From contig QVOM02000126.1 of NCBI GenBank assembly GCA_003586115.2, forward strand, positions 3,825,699 to 3,889,698: 64,000 nt of DNA. The letters run 5' to 3'. The position numbers were made by a program, and so were the translations under genes. Source of the stretch: Salvator merianae (Eukaryota > Chordata > Lepidosauria > Squamata > Teiidae). Below are positions 1 through 61,207 of the stretch, piece by piece; the stretch's first letter is position 1; the number at the start of each line of letters is the position of its first letter. The notes beneath the pieces are model-generated. The model saw only the letters and a program-made list of their open reading frames with translations. It was not told the origin of the DNA and did not search any database.

Positions 1-370
1 AGAGATCCGCCCCCTGGACGCCCGCGGCGCGGACCGGGGAGGGAAGGAGTCGCTTGCCTCATGCTGCTAGTGCCGCCGCCGCGGGCGCCCTCAGCCGTAT
101 GCTCTCACCAACCAGGCGAGGCACCCCCCCGGGGAGGAGGCGGAGCGCGGTGCGAATCCGAGTGGACAAGGAATGCGGACTGCGGGCGCGCGGAAGACGA
201 GAGGGAGCTCGGCGGCCAGGCAGGCCGGTACTTCCTATACGTGCAGTGCTGCAGGCAGCAGCGCTCCTTGTCTGTTGCTCTGCGTTCATGTCCCGCCCTT
301 CTTCCTTCCCAGTAGCTGTCGCCGGCGACGACCTTTATTCTTCTGCCCGCCTCTTTAACCTCACAACGAC
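1..370. promoter_or_regulatory. CpG island cut by window start
   Basis: The first 370 bases are G+C rich with many CpG dinucleotides, unlike the AT-leaning sequence that follows, and CpG density drops sharply after about 390. This is typical of a vertebrate promoter. In mammals the gene downstream of MTHFD1, on the same strand, is AKAP5. If synteny holds, this would be the AKAP5 promoter and first exon, reading leftwards out of the window. No coding exon or splice site could be assigned with confidence. Confidence 0.5.
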
Positions 371-610
371 CCTGTTAGGTGGGCCGGCGTGAGAGGCAAC
401 CACTAGCCACGGGTCACCTAGGAAGAAATAGTGACCCAAAGGGGGTGCGCCTCCAGACCCTAATGCGATTCTCCAGCCACAATATCATTCTGACCCTTTG
501 CCCACCGACATAGATCTAGGTGATGAATGCAGGCATTTTCCTTCTTGGTGTCTTCTTGGGAGTGAAGGTGTTTTTACTAATATAAAACTGCTTTGGGTTT
601 TCCCCCACAG

Positions 611-893
611 GTGCAATGGAAATTTCAAACGCAGAAAAACCTGGCGCCTTCCAGATGTTTTGGTCCAGGTGCAATGGGCATTTAAAACCGAGAACAACCT
701 AGCATATTCCAGATGTTTTGGGTCCAGGTGCAATGGGCATTTAAAACCCAGAACAACCTAGCACCTTCCAGATGTTTCGGTCCAGGTGCAATGGGCATTT
801 AAAACCCAGAACAACCTAGCACCTTCCAGATGTTTTGGGTCCAGGTGCAATGGGCATTTAAAACCCAGAACAGCCTGGTGCCTTCCAGATGTT
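611..893. repeat. 58-59 bp minisatellite, five tandem units
   Basis: Units begin at about 611, 669, 728, 786 and 845, each starting GTGCAATGG and containing a CTTCCAGATGTTT block. The first unit is the most diverged and follows directly after TTTTCCCCCACAG, which resembles a splice acceptor. Units two to four are nearly identical, so expansion was recent. There is no sign of coding constraint. Confidence 0.85.
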
Positions 894-1985
894 CCTTACT
901 GGCATGGGTGCTGCCATTTCTTCTCTGTGGGTGGAGTGGTGTCTGCACATCGTGAGCTCTGTGCAAGTGTGACAATGCCTTGTGTCAGAAGTGGAAGAAA
1001 TCACAGCACCTGTGCCAGTAAGGAACAGGTGAGTCTCCTTGTGTTTTTTGTGGTACTCTCTTGTTGCTTAACAGCCCCTGCATGCTAGGGGAGATGGGAT
1101 TGCTAGATGCTTCACCTGATAGTCCTGGGGTTCTTTACACCCCCCTAACAGGTTTGAACACCAGTTTGCACAACGCTGGTGAAGAATAGAACAGCGAAAA
1201 AAGTCATAACTTCCTTTATTTTCCCTGGGCAGAACACAGAACAGTGGGTTTAAGTTATAAGAAGACAGATTCTGGCTGAGTTTCAGGAAAATCTTTTTTT
1301 TCCTGTTACGAGAAAATTAACAGCAGAACCAATTAAGCAAGGATCTTTTTGCTAGCTTGGTTCAGGATGTGTGCTTAGGCTGATGATTATTATTTACTTT
1401 CGCAGCTTATCCATTGCCAAATGATCTGAAGAAGAGCAACATACAAGCAACTGATACCTGTAAAAGACTGATAACAGCAGGAAGAAAAAAGAAAGAAAAG
1501 CAGTTAAAACAGGCAACAAAACAGCCCAGAAGATGGAAAATATCTTGCAGAGCAAAGTGGGCACTTTAATTTCCAGTGCTGAAGAAAGTACACTAGGGTC
1601 CCATTTAAGATGAGGGTTCAAGTCATCACTTAAAGCAAAACTAGAGTGAAGCATGTAATAGACCTTTAATGTTAAGGAAAACACATAAAGTGAAACAGGA
1701 ACACTTAATACTGCTTAAGACTAAAACAAGATCTCAATTAGTAAATTATGTTATATTGAAACCGTGCAAACCACAGTTGCTTAAAATGGGACCTTACTGT
1801 GTAAAACCAGCCCCTTTTCTGGTTCTATAAAACCCTTGTATGTCTTTATCTCTGTAAGCAGGCAATAAGCACAGTGGAGTGCTCATGGGGATTGTAGTCC
1901 AAAAGTTCAGGAGGGCACTAGAGTAAGCAAGCTTGCTCTGTAGGCATGTTTGCATTCACATGAACCCCTATTCTGTCTGGCTCCT
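894..1985. other. Intergenic, little recognised
   Basis: AT-leaning unique sequence. 1085-1180 weakly resembles one arm of the foldback element at 8603-8896 (TTCACCTGATAGT ... TCTTTACAC). 1865-1920 carries a GGGATTGTAGTCCA fragment typical of hAT-type interspersed repeats. No gene seen. Confidence 0.5.
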
Positions 1986-2215
1986 AAGAACGTAAGAAGA
2001 GCCCTGCTGGATCAGGCCAGAGCCCATCTAGTCCAGTATGCTGCCCTGGCCCGCCAATTGCTTCTGAGCATTCTCAAGTAGAATAAAAACCAAAACCTTC
2101 ACCTGCTCTTGAGTCCATGCAAATGGTTTTACAGACCTCCTGCCCTGTCTCTCCACCCTGGAGGCAGTATCCAGGCATCCATTTTAGTAGCCATCGATAC
2201 ACCTGACCTCATCTC
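1986..2215 (-). mobile_element. CR1-like LINE 3' end fragment
   Basis: It starts AAGAACGTAAGAAGAGCCC and continues with GCTGGATCAGGCC and CCCATCTAGTCCAG, then a degraded body to CATCGATACACCTGACC. The same family recurs at 10979, 27894 and, inverted, at 23380. In sense orientation the family ends in short TTATGTTC-type repeats, as CR1-type LINEs do. Family assignment is from memory. Confidence 0.65.
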
Positions 2216-2970
2216 CTTTGGAAGACAGCGGAATAGCAACGACTCAGGCAGAGAGGCAGCACGCAGCCTCCGATAAGGCTAAGAGGCTGGGTGAATGAAG
2301 GGACCGTTCACGTCATCACCTCTGATACGGGGATGTGGAAGTCAGAGGGGTCCTCTCTGAGCACTCGGCTGGCCAGACCAAAAGCAGGCAAGGACAGAGC
2401 AAGAAGGACAGAGTAGGAGTTTGTGGTGATGCATTCCTTATAGTGCATTAAGAGCCATTTTTCCTCTGCTTCTGTGCCGGGTGTGAGAAAGCACTATCTT
2501 AAGAGGTCACCAGTGACAGCTGTCGTGGCCATCTTGAAGAGCGCACCACACCCGTTGCCGTTGTTTGTACAGAAAGTGAAATGGGCGGGGGGAGGCGATC
2601 AAGGGATCATGCAACCCCTCTAGCTCCAAAGCCTTTTACACTTAAGACAATCGAGTAATTGTTACACAAATGTTCTTCTCCCCAATAGCTTGCTATATAT
2701 AGCAAGGCAGTCGCCTACACAAGGCCTCCTCCCTTGTCAAAATGACTTCAGAAATGTTTAATACTGTATTGTACTGTAATTTGGGGGGAACTTGCAATGT
2801 GGCATGAAGGCTCGGGGCAGCAGCTTCAGCCGGTGCCTGCTAGAGCTGCGTCGGGCGCAGATGGGCCAGGTTCGACTTGGGAGCACGGGATGGACAAGCA
2901 GGGGTTTGACTCGGGATGATACCGTAGAATGGACAAGCACAGAACGTTCTGACATGGTCTGTGTCTCCTT
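2216..2970. other. Intergenic, nothing recognised
   Basis: No gene or clear repeat boundary was seen. Short open frames on both strands near 2790-3170 overlap the repeat that begins about 2975 and are not credible genes. Confidence 0.5.
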
Positions 2971-2974
2971 GTGG

Positions 2975-3180
2975 TGCTCCAGCAGCCTTGGAGGGGCATG
3001 GAAGTCTGCCTGTCTCCACCGCACACCATGCCAAAGGGGTGTGAGGGGGCGTGGAGGGACTCCAACCCCCCTTCAAGGGGCACAAATATCAGGATGCAAA
3101 AAAACAGCTCCGAGACTGCTTCTCGTGCCCTGATCCAGGCTCTCATCCCAGCAAAACAGGCCACCTTGCCGCGCACACCT
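2975..3180 (+). repeat. Interspersed repeat copy A (inverted partner at 4190)
   Basis: The stretch from CCTTGGAGGGGCATGG through AAAAAACAGCTCC to GCAAAACAGGCCACC is repeated on the opposite strand at about 4190-4365. It is repeated again on the plus strand from 4690, where a SINE has split the copy. Similar AGCTCTGAAGTTGC and CACTGACCTGGGC phrases at 3350-3400 suggest another partial copy. Family unknown to me. Confidence 0.6.
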
Positions 3181-4189
3181 TCTGCACCTGTGCGTTGAGG
3201 GGGAGGAGACTTCAGATCGGCAGACTTAGGGCGACAGTGGAGCCGTCAGACTCCTTCCAAAGGCGGCCTGAAGCCTGCAGAGGAAGCCCAATCTGCCCCT
3301 GTGGTTGGCTCTGTGGAGACACACCGACGCCGCAGTGTGTGAGAAATAGCTCTGAAGTTGCTGCTTGTGCACTGACCTGGGCCCTTGCCATATGTGGGCT
3401 TTCTGCATCTTCAGGGCCTCAGCAACAGCAATGGGGCATCAAACTGCTTCCCACAACAGCAAAGGAAGCCTTGTTCCGGTGAGGGCGCCTCCGCAGTGCA
3501 TCTCTTGCTGGCAGAGTGCAGACCTGGCCATAACTGCAGCCTTGTAGCAATTCTAAAGATGCCTCCAGGTGGTAAGAGGAAACCCAGGGCAAAATCCCAG
3601 GCTCTTACCTCTGTCTGCTGTTTTTTCACGATCCTTCCTCTTGCAAAATACCTGTATGTAGGAAGGGCCTCTGCACTTCCCTTTGCTTCTTGTCATGCAC
3701 TTCCTACATGAATACAAATATTTTGCAAGAGAAAGATCCCACAAATAGACACCAGACAGAGGTGAGCTATTGCTATTATGGAAAATCCAGTGGTGGTGTT
3801 GGCTTTTCTGTAACAGTGATTTAGCGAGTGATTTTGCTTGACTAACCCAGGACTACATTGGGATTGCTATGACTATGTATGGCAATCCCGGTATAGTCCC
3901 GGGAACATTCTGGGGTTCTTCCCACATATGGAGGCACCTTAGGCTTCCTTGATCCCTTCTGTCGTCCATTCACATTACCTGTTGTTTCTGGGTGTGTTTC
4001 CATAGTGCTGGCCTCAGTACCAGATCAGGTTTCCCTGGAGGCCTCTCTCAGGAAGACCTCAGAAAGGGGGTTGATAGTTCCACTGCCATCCCAAGGGCTG
4101 CTGTTTTGGAGTTTTCCTACCTGCCCTTGGAGTCCCTCCTCACCCTCCACGCGCGGGTGCCTGCCTGTGTAGAAATGTGGCCTGCTTTG

Positions 4190-4365
4190 CTGGACAAGAG
4201 ACTGACTCGGTGCATAAAAAGCAACTTTGGAGCTGTTTTTTTGCCCACTGTTGTTTTTGTGCCTTGGAGGTGAATTGATGTCCCTCCATGCACCCTCATG
4301 CCTCTTTGGCAGGGGTTGCTGTGGAAACGGGCACACATCCACGCCCCTCCAAGACAGTTTGAATG
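4190..4365 (-). repeat. Interspersed repeat copy B, inverted relative to copy A
   Basis: Read on the minus strand it gives GGAGGGGCGTGGATG, CATGGAGGGAC, AAAAACAGCTCCAAAG and CCAGCAAAGCAGGCCA. It aligns with copy A at 2975-3180 over its length with many substitutions. The two inverted copies are about 1 kb apart. Confidence 0.6.
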
Positions 4366-4689
4366 CCATGGAGAGAGGCAGTCTTTGCCTTCTTAGGTTT
4401 TCCTCCATGTTGTCAAGCCTAATCTTTCTAGTCCTTCATCCACGGCCCTCATCTGCTCAAAATATGCGCGCGCCCTGCTTGCTCATGATTGCCTCATTCA
4501 GATTTGCTTTGGTCCAGGGTTAAGCAATTGGTTCTCCTTGTGGTCCGCAATATACCCAGTACCTGTCACCAGGTGCAAGATTTCAAAAGTACCTGTCATT
4601 TCCACATACGTGGGTATTTTTAGTAGAGTAGCAAGACCAGAGTGGTGAGACTGTGGACCAGTAGTCTCACATTTGGGCCATGTTTCCAC

Positions 4690-5160
4690 GGGCTGTGGGA
4701 GAGGCCTTGGAGGGGCATCCAAGTCAGCCCATCTCCACAGCACGCTCCACAAAAGGGACATGGATGCCCCTGAAGGGTGCGAAAAGGTCAGTGCACAAGG
4801 AATGACTCGGAGGTTGTTCCTTGAGCTAGAGGCACGGTGGCGCAGAAGGCTAAGGCACTGATCTTTCAATAGGAGGATCGGAGTTCAAGGCCCTCTACTG
4901 GCCTCTACTGGCCTCTAGCTCCAGCCAACCTAGCTGTTCGAAAGCAAGTAATTGCAAGTAGATAAATAGGGAGCATCACATTGTGTGATGCGGAAGATAG
5001 ACAGATGTAAGCCTTCGGGCGAAAAATAACCTTGTAAGCCGCTTTGAGTCAGCTTCGGCCGAGAAAAGCGGGGTATAAAAACCAAGTTCTTCTTCTTCTT
5101 CTTCTTCTTCCTTGCGCACTGAACTGGGCTCTCACAGCATTTGTGAGCAGAAGTGCTGCA
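4690..5160 (+). repeat. Interspersed repeat copy C, interrupted by a SINE
   Basis: The left part (CCTTGGAGGGGCATCC to CTCGGAGGTTG) and the right part (TTCCTTGCGCACTGAACTGG) form one copy of the family at 2975. They are separated by the tRNA-derived SINE at 4829-5110. Confidence 0.55.
4829..5110 (+). mobile_element. tRNA-derived SINE with (CTT)n tail
   Basis: The head GAGGCACGGTGGCGCAGAAGG contains an A-box match (TGGCGCAGAAGG) and a B-box match (AGTTCAAGGCC), as in a pol III promoter. The body ends AAGCGGGGTATAAAAACC and then repeated CTT. A near-identical copy lies at 50397. Imperfect flanking duplication TTCCTTGAGC / TTCCTTGCGC fits retrotransposition. This copy lacks about 25 bases in the middle relative to the other. 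Confidence 0.8.
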
Positions 5161-5382
5161 CCTCTGCACAGAGCATGAGGAGGCTCTCCATGTGCAGGGG
5201 TGGTGATTTGAACAGTGTGGTTTCGAGCTCCTTGCCAAGGCCACCTGAGGCTGCAACGGGTGTCCGCTCTGGCACAGGAGCCTTCCCAAGGCGTTTCCTG
5301 CCAGCAAAATGGCGACACATCCTTAGATCACACCGTGTTCTATGTGAGGCTACCTTTGTACCTTCTGAGGTTGAGCCTGTGC

Positions 5383-5598
5383 AGCATAGTGGCTTAAGCA
5401 CCAGGCTGGACCAAGGAGTTCTTGGGATTGAATCTTCACTCTGCCATGGAAGCTTCTTGGGCCAATCACACCCTCTCAGCCCTTAACCTGTCTTACAGGG
5501 TTGTTGTGGGGATAAAATGGAGAAGTGGAGAAAGGTGTGCACCACCTCGGGCTCTTCAGAAGAAAGGCAGATATAAATGCTGCAAATAAGTAAACAAA
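5383..5598 (+). mobile_element. tRNA-derived SINE (second family)
   Basis: It contains CAGCATAGTGGCTTAAGCACC, CACTCTGCCATGGAAGC, CTTACAGGGTTGTTGTGGGG and AGGCAGATATAAATGC, the usual order for the common lizard-type tRNA SINE. The A-box and B-box are decayed, so this is an old copy. Related copies are at 15049 and 51166. Confidence 0.7.
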
Positions 5599-6254
5599 CT
5601 GTGGCAACCTGCTTGTGCATGTTATTACACTGGTGCTTAAATAACTGCACTAGTTGCTAATTAGCCACAGGGTCAAATTCAAGGTGTTATGTTTTGGCCA
5701 ATAAGGTCCTAAACGCAATGAGAGAAGGCTACTTAAAGACCTGTATGGTCCCTAAGGGCCTTTTCACACTTACCATTAGACTGGTAATTCGCAGCAGCAA
5801 GCCCTCTTCTGAGCCTCTCTCTTCCACACTCCTGTGTGGCCTAGAGAGACTCCGCCCCCTGCTAGCATGCTGTGTCCTCATTGGGCAGTTCTAGGGGGTC
5901 CAAAATGGCCATCTAGACTGGGACGGCAGTACAGCTATGTTACCAGGGTCACTGCTGTCTCTTTGTGAGAAAACTGGTCCAGGGAAGCATCTGAAAGGGC
6001 ACATACCTCATCTGTTGTGTACATGAAAAGCTAGTTGACCATTTCAGGTTCATTTATTTTCCTTTGCATAGAAATATTTGCTGTCCTCAAGAAACGGAGG
6101 TTCCTAGCTGAAATCCAGCCACACTGATGCACCGCAGATTCAACTAACATCACAGCTACTAACCCCACACCTTCCATCCCAGGACTTCTGCCCAAAACAG
6201 CTCCCCAAAAAGCTCCTCTGTATTAACCAAAATACTTATATTAAACACCCAAGA
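5599..6254. other. Intergenic, mostly unrecognised
   Basis: A GGGCCTTTTCACACTTACC motif at 5757 is the terminal repeat of a MITE family found elsewhere in the window, but no opposite end was found. The remainder shows nothing I recognise. Confidence 0.45.
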
Positions 6255-6656
6255 TCTTTCCAAGGATGTAGCAGTTTATTCATGTTAATTACAAGTCTGG
6301 CAACCATTACAGTTTCACATTAGGAGGCGATACATCTTTTGGGAGGGGGCGGAAGATGGTGAGACAAATCCTATTTAAAACAGCTTTTATATCTTGTCTT
6401 GATCACTTGGAGAGAAACGTAAATTTTAAACGAACGTAAAACAGCAGCAACAGCGACATCAGTCTCAGAACATCAGGAGTCAATTTGAAAGGCAGTAGAG
6501 GATGAAGCTTCCCATTTTAAAATTTTCCATTGGAGATACAGTCTTCCCCAAGGAGCAATGACTTTATTTTTAAAAAATATTAGGATTGCATCCAAATTGT
6601 TACATTATGTGCTAATGGAAATGGCTGACTTGTTTAAAAAGTGTTGTTTTCCCCAG
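6255..6656 (-). other. MTHFD1: Candidate noncoding last exon (3' UTR) of MTHFD1
   Basis: On the minus strand a pyrimidine-rich stretch ends ATCACAG at 6657. It is followed by about 400 bases without recognised repeats and an AATAAA signal (plus strand TTTATT, 6275-6280) placed for cleavage near 6255-6260. This would be the partner of the GTGAGT donor after the exon 27 stop codon. It is inferred only from signals and spacing; another downstream site is possible. Confidence 0.3.
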
Positions 6657-6743
6657 CTGTGATGAGGAGGACCTAGTCTCTTCGAAAAAGGAAAGACTGT
6701 TATCTGGATACACAAAAGCCACCGAAATTTTTCTAGACGATAG

Positions 6744-6933
6744 CAGTGGCGGCCCATGCCTTTAAGGGCGAGTGTTCACGCGAGTGCCATGGCCGTTCGC
6801 GGGGCCTCCGGGCCTTCGTAGTGACACAGCAGGTCGCAGGCGACCTGCTGTGTCACTACGGAGGCCCGGAGGCCCCGCGAACGGCCATGGCACTCACGCG
6901 AACACTCGCCCTTAAAGGCACGGGCCGCCGCTG
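6744..6933. mobile_element. Foldback hAT-like hairpin element, copy 1 (complete)
   Basis: The element is 190 bp: a 94-bp left arm, the spacer AG, and a 94-bp right arm that is its reverse complement with five mismatches, four of them CpG transitions. The ends are CAG...CTG and it is flanked by an exact 8-bp duplication GACGATAG (736-743 and 934-941 after 6000). An 8-bp duplication with CAG ends is typical of hAT transposons. It has no coding capacity, so it is nonautonomous. It contains CTTTAAGGGCG near each end, shared with the copies at 25804, 53179 and (variant) 63552, 51281 and 54478. Confidence 0.9.
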
Positions 6934-8487
6934 GACGATAGGTGTGTACTAGACAGACCCTCAAGTAAGCACTGCATATGTGATTTGGCACAGCTCTGCC
7001 CTGACATGTGGGAAGCTGTTCCTACAGCAGGGGTCTCAAACAGTGGCTTTCTAAATGCTCCTGGACTGCAACTCCCAGCATTCCATGCTAGCCCTAGATC
7101 CCTGCTCTACAGCAGGCACAGGAGTAACATTTCCCACTCAATTCCATGCAGCCAGCAGCAGTCAGTGTACTGGGGCCACATGGGCAGTGGAGGAAGGGAG
7201 AGGATTGACGTGGAAGCTTTCCTTTGATCTCCCAAAACCATGATATGGTAGGTGCATCAAACTGAGGTTCAGGGGGATCAAAATGGGGTTCAGAGAGATC
7301 AAAAGGATGCTTCTAACTGGAGCGCTCTTCTTTCTTTCGCTATATGCCTATGTCTGTTAAAAATAAATGAAAGGTTAAGCCTCCTGCCAACCTTCTGCAC
7401 ACTCTGAGTGGGTGTACATGCACTATACTGAGCGCTTGTCTAGTTGTAAAGGAAACTCACCCTGGGCCTTCCGTCCTGATTGCTAGCAGCTAGTGTTCTG
7501 AGGCATACTGACTGATCCTGGAGGTAGCATACAGCCATCATGGCTACTGATTGGTTGACTGCAAAGGGAGTCAATGGATTACCTGCTCCACATGCCATTG
7601 GGCTCCAGGTCTCCTCAACCTGAACCATCAGAGAGATGGATTCTGGCAGTATCTGGAGGGCACCTCACTTGGCTAACCAAGGCCAGCAAAAACACTTCAA
7701 GCTTTTAGGCACACGTATTTCCCATTTCTGCTCCCTTTAGCCCTTCTAATTGGAAATGTCAGAGCCTGACCTTGAGACTTTCTACAGTATATGCAAAGCT
7801 TCTATTCAGTCCTGGATTTTAGAACCAAGTGTGTAGCTTGGATGCAGCCAGTATTGTCTATTCATTATAAGGTGAAATATTTAAGATGCAGTCACAAAAA
7901 ATTCTGTCGGAATACTAAGAGCAAAGAAATTGTTAGGGTTAAATTGGTTAATCTGTTGGATAAAGTGATAAAAGGTTTGACCCGGACCAGAAAGGTCCTT
8001 CAAGGCAACGGGGCAGGTTTTAAAAAAGTCATGATTAATAGAAGTGTTTCTTTACAAAAAATAAAAACAGCCTTTTAAGATAAGGCTGGCTGCAACCCTG
8101 CCAACAAAAAGCAGAAAAAATACACCGTTGACATACAAACACCACGTTTATATGCAGATGTAATAAATGGCTTGACCTTTGGATGATGATCAAGTGATAT
8201 TCTATTTAATCAGATTGCATCTCTTGTTAAAACCTTGTCTTGTTCATTTTAGTGTCTTTTGTAAGACCACATTGTGAACCTATTTTAAAAAATATTCTGT
8301 ATTTATCGTAATACAGACTCTTGTTTCCAGTGACTTAAAATTAGAGCACATAATTAAAAATAGTTTCTCTAGACAAATGAAGTAAAGGACCCTAGGTTAT
8401 TTTAACTTTTTCCAAAGTCTTCTACTATTGACAGATATATCTTCTCAGTCCTTGCCAAACAAGCACTGCTTGGATGCCTAGAATAAA
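6934..8487. other. Unrecognised spacer 3' of exon 27
   Basis: If 6255-6656 is the last exon, this is part of intron 27. 7028-7120 begins CAGGGGTCTCAAAC and has GGACTGCAACTCCCAGCAT, phrases of a common amniote hAT-type MITE. The rest shows no gene or clear repeat. Confidence 0.45.
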
Positions 8488-8527
8488 TGAATGAATGAAT
8501 AAATAAATAAATAAATAAATAAATAAA
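8488..8527. repeat. (AATG)n/(AAAT)n microsatellite
   Basis: Simple repeat of about 40 bp, three or four AATG units followed by AAAT units. Confidence 0.9.
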
Positions 8528-8602
8528 ATTATTTCAACATGAGATTACGGCTGGTCCACATCACTTACTGGGCATCTTGTAAAAGGGTCTGAGCTATCGC
8601 AT

Positions 8603-8896
8603 CGAGGGATGTGCCAAACTGCAGTAGCGTCTTGGGATTGTCAGGTGCTTTACCTGATAGTTGCAACTCTCTTCAGTACCTTTACACAACACATACTGCA
8701 GCCCCACCCACAGTGGGACCTATAATGACAGCAACCATGCTTTCGGAAAGAAAATAAGTTCCCCACACTGCAGGGACTTCTTGGAAGTTGTGTAAAAGTA
8801 CTGAAGAGAGTCAGAACCGTCAGATGGAGCACCTGACAGTATCAGGCCTCTGCTATAGTTTGTGCTTCAATGAACTGCAGTTGGACACATCTCTAG
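8603..8896. mobile_element. Foldback element with long imperfect arms
   Basis: The left arm has GAGGGATGTGCC, TGTCAGGTGC and CTCTCTTCAGTACC, then TTTACACAAC. The same words return in reverse complement on the right (GTTGTGTAAAAGTACTGAAG ... GCACCTGACAG ... GGACACATCTCT). About 290 bp in all, with many substitutions and small indels. A related single arm is at 59572-59690. Boundaries are approximate and no target duplication is clear. Confidence 0.65.
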
Positions 8897-9944
8897 TTGC
8901 ATCTCCATTTGTGGCAGCATGTGTGCTGGTTGTCTAAGGCTTTGATCAGACATGGTAAAAGGGCCACCTCTGAATTTGGGGCTCAAGGGACAGTCATAAA
9001 ATATCAGAAAATGACTTACTTTGTTCCCAAGCCTCTGATTCTGTGCCCTTTTCCCATATGGCAATTCATCACTCTCAGGGGGACTCACTGTATGGGTTGA
9101 ATTGGGCAGAAAGCTATGGAGCCTCCTGCAGCCAATCCCAGCCAGGAAATTACTGCTACAGGTGACGGACCAATCAGGGCCATGGAAAATTGGACCGCTG
9201 GTGGCCAATAAGTGGTGAGCATGGCAGACAAAGACGAGGAAGAGAAGTGAGTTAGGAGGTTTTTAGGTGTTTATTTTTAAAACTGTGTGACATTTCATTT
9301 TTTCCTGCATCCACAGATGAGGCAATCCTTTGAAAATGGGCACTCAAAAAATGCGCTGTGTAATTGCACCCTTAATATAAAAACTGAAGGATGTACACAG
9401 CATCTGATTTTTTATCAGCATTATATAGTAACACTGATCATTGCTATGCCCTTGAGAATATGTTTTCACCATAGGCAGCAATTTTCCTGCTTTTTATTGT
9501 TTGTGAAGCCATGCTAAGCTAATTTGTCACTGCACTGATTTCATCTTCCATGCATCTGGGCTTGCAGAAGAGTCTGGCAGGCATATTGATACCCCTTAGA
9601 TTTTATCCTTTAGCTTTTGCCTTTCAGTATACACCTCTCTCCATGACAGACTGAAGACACCACTTGATTAATTGGACTATGCTGGCTGTAGCCTGTAAAA
9701 GCTTACAGTGCGATGATACATGCTAGACTTTGAGCTTCTACAATTTCTGTTGTTTCACTAGTGGGGTCTAATAGATGCCACTAGTATCAAAATCCCAGGT
9801 TGCTGGAGAAGCAGTAGAGAATTCACATCAGTGCCACCTCCTTATTGTTACAGTTCAAGATTTTGTTGCTGTTTGTTTATCTGTCTTTCCATTTCTAGCC
9901 TGCTTTTGCTCCAAGGAGCTCAAGCCAGCAGATCCAGTTCTCCT

Positions 9945-10028
9945 CCTCCTCTTTGTTTTCTCTACACAACAGCCCTGTAGGACCGGCGAGCCTGGGAGAC
10001 AGTGACTAATCCAATGTCACCGAGTGGG
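9945..10028 (-). mobile_element. SINE fragment
   Basis: ACACAACAGCCCTGTAGG and CAATGTCACCGAGTGGGCAG are the reverse complement of the conserved body of the tRNA-derived SINE family found at 5383. The head is missing. Confidence 0.5.
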
Positions 10029-10697
10029 CAGTTTTGTTATCCAAAGAGTTCTGTTGCTCAGCAATAAGTGCCATTGGTTATGTAGTAAAAATGGATCAGA
10101 GGCATACAAAACAGGCAGTGTTAACAAGCTTGGAGAAGGGAGTCCAAGTTTTGCATATGTACAAAGACTTCTGCAGCAGGGCTCTTACACCCCACCCCAT
10201 CCAAGGCAGAACCAAGGCAGGCTGGCCACAGAAATTGCCAAACCAATTAATCTAGTCATAGAAAAAGCTGGGGGGGAAAAATACCAGGCAGATTTTCTAC
10301 AGCTTTTGGCAACCCTAGACCAAGGATGCTCAGGGGACGTGGAATGCTGGTTGCGGGAGGTACAATGAAGGAGTGGAAACCTAGGGAGGAGTATAAATGG
10401 AAGAGAGACACTAGAATGCTGAATAGAAGCAACCCTTTGTTCACTTGCAGTAGCATCACTGGTCTGGTACAGAAGAACAGCTCATTTGCACTTTAAAGAT
10501 GGAGCAACAGAGGCATGTATGATGGGAAAAGGGACTCCTACATCATTGCACAAAAAGTGCAAACTAGCCCTATCAAAACTGCAACGGCAGAGCAAGATCT
10601 GTTGCAGAGTGTTTATATGGTATGATAGAACACTGTACAGTATTTGATGTAAAGTTTTGAAGGAACTGAAATACTCACTTTGGATGCTAAATTCACT

Positions 10698-60826
<50,129 letters not shown>

Positions 60827-61207
60827 CTGGAAGTCAACAAGATGGTGGAAGAAATCATTTTGCAGTGGAAAGACAGAAACAATTACAATAACAATAAGAG
60901 GACACCTCCATTATTTGACCCGGCTTTGGAAACCTTAATTTTCAAAGTCGAACCATTCACATCTTATCAATGTATGCAGTGGGAGAAATCTGAGATAGTA
61001 TAGTCATCCTCTTGTATAACAAAGTTTTGCTATTAAACAGCTCCTAAAATGTGACTTTGTTTGTCTAATGCAAGCCTCGAAACTTTCAATAATGAGATCT
61101 GACTTCTCACACTGGTAGCACTGATTTATGTTGATAGACTTCACAAACAGTTAACACACTGATAAGTTTGGTCTCTCATCTGCAGCACCATTAACTTATT
61201 CATAGTC

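Noticed and set aside
54..392. Open frames in the first 400 bases as a coding first exon
   Set aside because: Compositional frames of a CpG island on both strands; no recognised protein or splice donor.
611..893. CRISPR-like array
   Set aside because: Units are directly adjacent with no unique spacers, in a vertebrate genome; it is a minisatellite. The same applies to 14494-14668.
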